Origin: Akkermansia sp.
GTDB lineage: Bacteria > Verrucomicrobiota > Verrucomicrobiia > Verrucomicrobiales > Akkermansiaceae
Assembly (NCBI RefSeq): GCF_020860705.1
Contig: NZ_JAJBTT010000008.1
Location: 1-64,000 of the forward strand
Direction of reading: 5' to 3'
Length of the DNA: 64,000 bases
The position numbers were made by a program, and so were the translations under genes. Positions 58,386 through 64,000 of the stretch are shown one piece after another (position 1 is the first letter of the stretch; every line of letters starts with the position of its first letter). The notes under the pieces are model-generated. The model had not been told where the DNA came from and ran no database searches. It saw only the letters and a program-made list of their open reading frames with translations.

Positions 58386-59669
58386 TCAAATATAGGGATA
58401 GGGAATTCCACGAAAAGCTCCTTCCAAATATCTTTTGCGAAAATTTGTAACATTGCGAATATCATTGAACTGAGACAATCGAACTACAGTTGTACCTTTT
58501 TCCAGAGTTTTATTAATGACAGCTATTTCAGAAACACGCAAAAGATCGTCATCAATCAAATCTGTACTATGTGTGGTAAATATAATCTGAGCATTTGTTC
58601 TATTATATTCTTTACCCTTAAAAAAACGAATGAGCTCTTTAAGAATAAGTGGATGTATAGAACGATCAATTTCATCAATGATCAATGTTTGTCCCATTTG
58701 AAGAGCGACCATGATAAGAGCCAAAATTCCAAAAAGTAATTGAGTCCCTGCAGATTCTTCCTCGAGATTGAATCTCACTTCCTTTCCAGAAATATCAGTG
58801 TGCCATGTATGGACAATATCAAAGTGTATCTTATTCCCCTCCATTGAGATCCCACAAGGAGAATCTTCGTGATGCGAAGGAAATTTACTCTCTCTCCATT
58901 CTTCTGTAATACGTTTATAATTAATCTTATTTATATCTAAATCAAGATTTCTAAGTCTATCAATAAATTGTTCTAATAAGTCTTGTTTATTAATCTTTCT
59001 TGCAGCCTTATCCAAGAGAAAGAACCCTAAGCCAGGAGGAATTTCATTGTGTGCACAAATGTTTATTACTTGTTTCCAATATTGGAAAGCGCGCGTAATA
59101 TGTTCATTCAGACCTGAGTAGGTTGATGCCATACGCCCCAAATAAGTTGTGTGCTGAATTTTCCCACTTTCGATGCAACACTCAACAATATATATTTTAT
59201 TAAGTCTTTCAACTGAATATTCTTCCTGCTCAAGTGAAGAGAAATCTCGTCTCCCCTTTCTTGTGATATTGTACAAGAGCATTTCGTCAACGTAGAGAGC
59301 TTCACTCAATATAGTCTTCTCATTATATTTCAATATATAATGATATAAATTATTCTTATAAGAATATTCAATATCGAAAATGGTTTCATGAAGCTCCGGA
59401 TGCAATTTATTTGGTTGATATTCCTTATAAATTGTATTATTTTTAATAATTTTATTTAAAGTAGATAGAGCTCGTATAATATTAGTTTTTCCCGAAGCAT
59501 TGGCTCCATAGATCGCTAAACATGGAATATAGCGGCCAGTTTTATCGGTTAAAAAAGGCCATGTATCCATGTTTCTATAACCCTTGGGCGCACTTCCCTC
59601 GTCGTAAGTGAAAGACACATTCATGTCTACGATAGAGCGAAAGTTTTTGACGTGGAAACGAGAAATCAT
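58386..59669 (-). CDS. AAA ATPase (RloA/AbiL-like, AAA15 type)
   Basis: MISRFHVKNFRSI, Walker A YGANASGKTN, Walker B TLIIDEIDRSIHP, QIIFTTHSTDLIDDD. Confidence 0.85.
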   Translation of the reverse strand: MISRFHVKNFRSIVDMNVSFTYDEGSAPKGYRNMDTWPFLTDKTGRYIPCLAIYGANASGKTNIIRALSTLNKIIKNNTIYKEYQPNKLHPELHETIFDIEYSYKNNLYHYILKYNEKTILSEALYVDEMLLYNITRKGRRDFSSLEQEEYSVERLNKIYIVECCIESGKIQHTTYLGRMASTYSGLNEHITRAFQYWKQVINICAHNEIPPGLGFFLLDKAARKINKQDLLEQFIDRLRNLDLDINKINYKRITEEWRESKFPSHHEDSPCGISMEGNKIHFDIVHTWHTDISGKEVRFNLEEESAGTQLLFGILALIMVALQMGQTLIIDEIDRSIHPLILKELIRFFKGKEYNRTNAQIIFTTHSTDLIDDDLLRVSEIAVINKTLEKGTTVVRLSQFNDIRNVTNFRKRYLEGAFRGIPYPYI

Positions 59670-59926
59670 AACAAAGAAAAGATGAATTGAATGTAAACGA
59701 TAGTAGATAAGAGTCAAGCTAAACAGTTTTTTTGTTTATCTGCTGCATTAAGAAAAATACGGTTTTTTCTTCTTCAGAAGCAATCATTATCTATCCAACG
59801 AAGGAAATGCCTATCTAGCTATCACACTTTTCTGGTAAAAACAATAGGACGGAGATAGCATCCCCGTCCTCCCGGCGGATGGAACGGCCAGCGTCGGAAT
59901 CCGCCTTTTCCGTCAGCGGGACCTTT

Positions 59927-60070
59927 CTAGAAGGACCGCATTCTGGAAGACTTCAGCCAGTCTTCCAATTTCTTTGAGGCCCTGGCCTCTTTTTCCCGTT
60001 TCTTTTCCGGCACGGACTTTCCGGAGAAAGCCTTCGCCAGAATCAATGCCAGTTTTCTTTTCATTTTCAT
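59927..60070 (-). CDS. Small basic hypothetical protein
   Basis: MKMKRKLALILAKAFSGKSVPEKKREKEARASKKLEDWLKSSRMRSF. Confidence 0.35.
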   Translation of the reverse strand: MKMKRKLALILAKAFSGKSVPEKKREKEARASKKLEDWLKSSRMRSF

Positions 60071-60243
60071 TCTATTTTCTTTACGGTTTGTTCCCCCCGG
60101 AAGCGGAGGCATTCAGGAAGAACCCCTGCCGGTCCCCTCGGGGAACGCCGCCTGCTTACTGTATGCAGTAAGTTTAGTCCAATAGAAAAAAAATGATTCC
60201 TTGTCATACCTGATACAATAAGAATTAAGAAACACCCAACTCT

Positions 60244-60768
60244 TTAATCAAGAGACTTTTCCAGAAGCATTGCCTCCTTGGCGGCGTCCGGATCAAAGGG
60301 ACGGCCTATTTTTTTCATCTCCGCTTCCACGCGCTGGTGTGACGAATCGTCCTCAATCATGCCGTCCAGGGTGCGTTTCAGGGAAGCCAGGTTGGACGTG
60401 TACAGCTTCTTCTGTTCCGATGAGCGGGAGGCCAGAACGCCCTTCCGGTCAAACAGGGCCAGCACCGTATAAACGTCTCCGTTTTTACCTCCGGCGATCA
60501 GGTTGACGCCAAAGAGGGGAACATTGCCCAGGAGGTTGTTTTTAGCCTTGCGGTAGCGGTAAGTCCACAGTACGCCCTTTTCCATGGTCACCACGTCGGA
60601 GGGCTGCCCCAGGGCGTCGTAAACGTCAGTCTTGACCGACTTTCCGGGCGTCAGCGCACCGTATACCGCCGGGGACGCCACGGATTTATTGCCATAAGTG
60701 ACTGAACAGGCAGCCGGCGTCAGGCATAAAGCGGCCATGAACGGAAACAGAACGTAACGCATCTGCAT
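60244..60768 (-). CDS. Lipoprotein, SmpA/OmlA-like
   Basis: Lipobox TPAAC; LTPGKSVKTDVYDALGQPSDVVTMEKGVLWTYRY. Confidence 0.55.
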   Translation of the reverse strand: MQMRYVLFPFMAALCLTPAACSVTYGNKSVASPAVYGALTPGKSVKTDVYDALGQPSDVVTMEKGVLWTYRYRKAKNNLLGNVPLFGVNLIAGGKNGDVYTVLALFDRKGVLASRSSEQKKLYTSNLASLKRTLDGMIEDDSSHQRVEAEMKKIGRPFDPDAAKEAMLLEKSLD

Positions 60769-60798
60769 GCGGGAAAGGTACGTCGCCCGGATTCCAAG

Positions 60799-61707
60799 TC
60801 AACTCCGTATCCCATCATTCTCCCGGCCTTCACCGGGAAGGAAGTCTTTCCCCTCCTTTTCCCCAAAGTCATAATTCTCCGTCTTCCAGAGGAACATGCG
60901 CCGGTACAGATGGTACTCCGTCACGCAAAGGACGGGCATCCCGATGATCCCGATGAAGGGCAGCAGCCGGAACAGATGGCGGCACAGGAAGAGCACCACC
61001 ATCAGGAAGCTTTCCCTGAACACGGTCATGTACAGGGAATATGGGTTGACCAGCGTCCTTTTATACAGGGAGGAAGCCAGCAGGGGCCCCAGGATGGGAA
61101 TGATCCCCAGCAGCACCACGGCCGCAAAGGTCCACCCCCGGCGCTGCGCGATGTACTCATCATACTGCTCCACGGATTGCTCCCCCTGCAGAACCGCCTT
61201 GCCGCAGGCGGGGCAGCGCTGGTTCAAGGTAGGTTCATGAAGAGGCTGTCCGCAGTAAAAACACCGCCTGTAGCTGCGGAGGACTTCTTCATGCCTCTTC
61301 CATCCGGATTCAGGAACCACGGTGCGCAGCCTGGAATACCCTACCCAGTTCAGGGCACGGGGGGCCGGATTGGGCGTGCCGCACTTCGGGCAGTGCAGGC
61401 CGCACGGGTACATCATGGTGCCGCACTTGGGGCAGAAAATGCGGTGGTCATATTCCCGGCGGCGGCAGAAGATGAAGAAAGCCCACAGCGCCAGACCGCC
61501 CAGCAGGGCCAGAATAATCACCACCCACGGATACAGCAGGGAGTAAGCCACCAGATACTCCGACCAGGAATGGTCGGACTGATGCATGAGGGATTCCGGG
61601 CCGATGGGATGCTGAGCCACGTTGGGAAGCTGGCTCACATACTTTTCCCCCATGTCCCTCAGCGGCCCCGGAGGGAGCCATTGTTGTATGGGAATGGGTT
61701 CTTTCAT
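60799..61707 (-). CDS. Zinc-ribbon-containing membrane protein
   Basis: FCPKCGTMMYPCGLHCPKCG and CFYCGQPL..CPACGKAV plus TM segments. Confidence 0.65.
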   Translation of the reverse strand: MKEPIPIQQWLPPGPLRDMGEKYVSQLPNVAQHPIGPESLMHQSDHSWSEYLVAYSLLYPWVVIILALLGGLALWAFFIFCRRREYDHRIFCPKCGTMMYPCGLHCPKCGTPNPAPRALNWVGYSRLRTVVPESGWKRHEEVLRSYRRCFYCGQPLHEPTLNQRCPACGKAVLQGEQSVEQYDEYIAQRRGWTFAAVVLLGIIPILGPLLASSLYKRTLVNPYSLYMTVFRESFLMVVLFLCRHLFRLLPFIGIIGMPVLCVTEYHLYRRMFLWKTENYDFGEKEGKDFLPGEGRENDGIRS

Positions 61708-61899
61708 GATCTGGAGCGCATGCAAGGTTCACAATACAGACAGGATTCCCCCCGGTTTCCGTCAAAAAAGCCTGCGGCATTCACCATACGGTTCCCCTGC
61801 CGGAATGGGGAGGGGAAAATGGACCATGGACGGAAAATTCCGCAGGGAACGGGGAAGAGCCCCTTTTCATCCGGGGCTTTTCCGTGTAATATCCGCGCC

Positions 61900-62400
61900 A
61901 TGCCAACACTACGCCAAGCCACCAAAGACGACATCATGCTCATTCATGAATTGGCCCGGCAGGCTTTTCCGGCCACTTACCGGGACCTGCTTTCCCGGGA
62001 GCAGATGGATTTCATGATGGACTGGATGTATTCCCCCGCCAATCTGGACAAGCAGATGGAAGAGGGGCATGTGTACTTCATCGCCTCCCATGAGGGGGAG
62101 GACTGCGGCTACCTGTCCGTCCAGCCGGAAGGCCCGAGCGTCTTCCATTTGCAGAAAATCTATGTTCTTCCCGGCTTCCAGGGGCTGCACATCGGCAGCT
62201 ACCTGTTCCGCCAGGCAATCAGCTATATCAAAAGCATTCATCCGGAACCGTGCTTGATGCGCCTCAATGTCAACCGGTACAATACCAGGGCGGTGGAATT
62301 CTACCAGCACATGGGAATGAGGGAACTGGAACGCGGGGATTTCCACATCGGCCACGGCTATTACATGACGGATTACATCATGGGGCTGGATATTGCCTGA
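61900..62400 (+). CDS. GNAT family N-acetyltransferase
   Basis: MPTLRQATKDDIMLIHELARQAFPATY, LQKIYVLPGFQGLHIGSYLFRQAI, LNVNRYNTRAVEFYQHMGM. Confidence 0.9.
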   Translation: MPTLRQATKDDIMLIHELARQAFPATYRDLLSREQMDFMMDWMYSPANLDKQMEEGHVYFIASHEGEDCGYLSVQPEGPSVFHLQKIYVLPGFQGLHIGSYLFRQAISYIKSIHPEPCLMRLNVNRYNTRAVEFYQHMGMRELERGDFHIGHGYYMTDYIMGLDIA

Positions 62401-62565
62401 AACGCTTTCCCGCCGGAACCGGATCGCCGGATTTTCCCGGACAAGGCAGCGTGGCCTGTACCGCTCCGAAGTCCTGCCGGGGTGAATTTGAGACCTTTGT
62501 GGAGACGGCGTGAGAGGAAGGCTTTCTTCTTGACACTCAACGCGGCATCCTGCATTATTTTTATT

Positions 62566-63576
62566 ATGAAAACCTTTACTGCCCTCATGCTGGCCGGAAC
62601 CATCGCCGCCGTCACGGCCCCGGCTTTTATCCAGGCGGCGGACCATGGCAAGGGCGCCAAGGTCACCTACCCTTCCTTTGACGACAGCAGCTACATCCAC
62701 GGACCGAAAATCAAGGCTGCCGACCTGAAAGGTAAAGTGGTGTTCTTTGAATACTGGGGCATCAACTGTCCCCCCTGCATCGCCAGCATGCCGCACCTGC
62801 AGGAGCTTCAGGACAAATTCCAGTCCAAAGGCTTCACCGTGGTAGGCAGCCACCGCCAGGGGCTGAACCCCAGGGTCAAGCAGTTTCTGGAAGAAAAGAA
62901 GATTACCTTCCCCGTCTACCAGGGGCTGGACATTCCGGCGGCCTCCTGCCCGGGCGGCCTGCCGCATGCGGTGCTGATCGGTGCCAACGGTAAAGTGGTC
63001 GCCAAGGGATACCCGCCGGAACTTTACGACCTGGTGAAGAAGGAAGTGATGAAGGCGGAACGGGGCTTCCCCATCCTGGACGGAGTGGAGCTGGACAAGT
63101 ACAAGTCCCTGGCGAAAGCCGTCGTCTCCAACGGCTCCAACATTGAATCCAAGATCACGCCCCTGCGGAAGAAAACGGACGATGAGGAGGCCCAGGCCGT
63201 CTGCGCCGCTTTTGACGAATGGCTGGGAGACGCCAAGGACATGGTGCAGTCCCAGATTCAATCCAACCCGCTGGAAGCGGTGACGGCCATCACGCGCCTC
63301 AAGACGGCGGTCCCTTCCGTCAAGGAATTCGACGAACCCCTGGCGACTCTGAAAGCCAACAAGGACCTGCCAAAACTGGCCGACCTCAACAAGAAAATTT
63401 CCACGCTGGAGCAGCGCAAGGCGAAAGGCCGCAAGATCGCGGAATCCGACCTCAAATCCCTAACGCAGGCCGTGGACAAATTCACGGAATCCGGCAACGA
63501 AGCCACGCAGACCGTTGCCGCCAATCTGAAAAAGACCCTTTCCTCCCTGGCCGTACCGGAAGATCCCGAAAAATAA
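62566..63576 (+). CDS. Thioredoxin-like (TlpA/redoxin) periplasmic protein
   Basis: Signal peptide; VVFFEYWGINCPPCIASMPHLQEL. Confidence 0.85.
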   Translation: MKTFTALMLAGTIAAVTAPAFIQAADHGKGAKVTYPSFDDSSYIHGPKIKAADLKGKVVFFEYWGINCPPCIASMPHLQELQDKFQSKGFTVVGSHRQGLNPRVKQFLEEKKITFPVYQGLDIPAASCPGGLPHAVLIGANGKVVAKGYPPELYDLVKKEVMKAERGFPILDGVELDKYKSLAKAVVSNGSNIESKITPLRKKTDDEEAQAVCAAFDEWLGDAKDMVQSQIQSNPLEAVTAITRLKTAVPSVKEFDEPLATLKANKDLPKLADLNKKISTLEQRKAKGRKIAESDLKSLTQAVDKFTESGNEATQTVAANLKKTLSSLAVPEDPEK

Positions 63577-63619
63577 ACTCCTCCGTCAAACGGCCATCCT
63601 GTCCCGCACCAGCAGGCGT

Positions 63620-63991
63620 CTACGAACGCCTGTTTCTTTTCATGGAAGTTCTTTTCCCCTTTCCCGCCAAAACATCCGGAGCCGCCAGAACGGAGCATGT
63701 CTCCCGGACAAGGGAGGAAAGGGCCTGTTCATTGTCCAGCTCCGTCACCAGGAAATGCGGCCTGGCGCCGGGATAGGGGCTGCCCTGCTCCTGCTGCGGA
63801 AGCATCTTCAAACCCGGCTCCGTTATCTTGACAAACAACTGGTTGTCACATACCAGGCCGAAGAATTTCCGGTCACAGTACAGGCCGTATTCCCCAAACA
63901 TTTTTTTGAAGGAAATATCCCCGGCGTGCCGGAGTTGGAAACAAATATATTCTACTACATCCGGGGAAGAGGCCATGCCGGAATCTCTCAT
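63620..63991 (-). CDS. TfoX/Sxy N-terminal domain-like protein
   Basis: FKKMFGEYGLYCDRKFFGLVCDNQLFVKITEPG; may be near window edge but closed ORF. Confidence 0.8.
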   Translation of the reverse strand: MRDSGMASSPDVVEYICFQLRHAGDISFKKMFGEYGLYCDRKFFGLVCDNQLFVKITEPGLKMLPQQEQGSPYPGARPHFLVTELDNEQALSSLVRETCSVLAAPDVLAGKGKRTSMKRNRRS

Positions 63992-64000
63992 GCCGCCCCC

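Overview
The window reads as chromosomal DNA from a GC-rich mucin-degrading Verrucomicrobium. Akkermansia-like is my inference from gene content, PEP-CTERM tails of the form VPEPAAASL..LIGLAALMMRRRR, and the GH20/GH29/GH18 complement; it was not database checked. Main content: a [NiFe]-hydrogenase operon (hyaA/B/C/D-hypA) whose cytochrome b subunit carries an odd N-terminal extension; a 22-repeat type I-C-like CRISPR array with no cas genes in the window; two GH20 hexosaminidases, a GH29 fucosidase and a LamG-GH18-BACON protein; housekeeping genes (hisC, class I fumarase, ffh, nadA, nuoBC, argS, M3 peptidase); a cluster of four small YPTREEL lipoprotein-like peptides in tandem with a radical SAM/SPASM enzyme; an IS110 element beside REP-like palindromes; and an AT-rich RloA/RloB-like two-gene defence island. 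Strongest leads: (1) a candidate IS110 bridge RNA whose loop contains 9 nt identical to the flanking target, with an uninterrupted sister copy of the site about 170 bp away; (2) the rSAM plus YPTREEL peptide operon, including one copy split by an A6 tract; (3) a CGGATT-N3-AATCCG palindrome placed 1 nt before a -10-like hexamer upstream of both PEP-CTERM genes; (4) a P-type-ATPase N-domain-like extension on the hydrogenase cytochrome b; (5) a three-repeat SecD-head-like protein split by a frameshift. All calls are by eye from sequence and the supplied ORFs.
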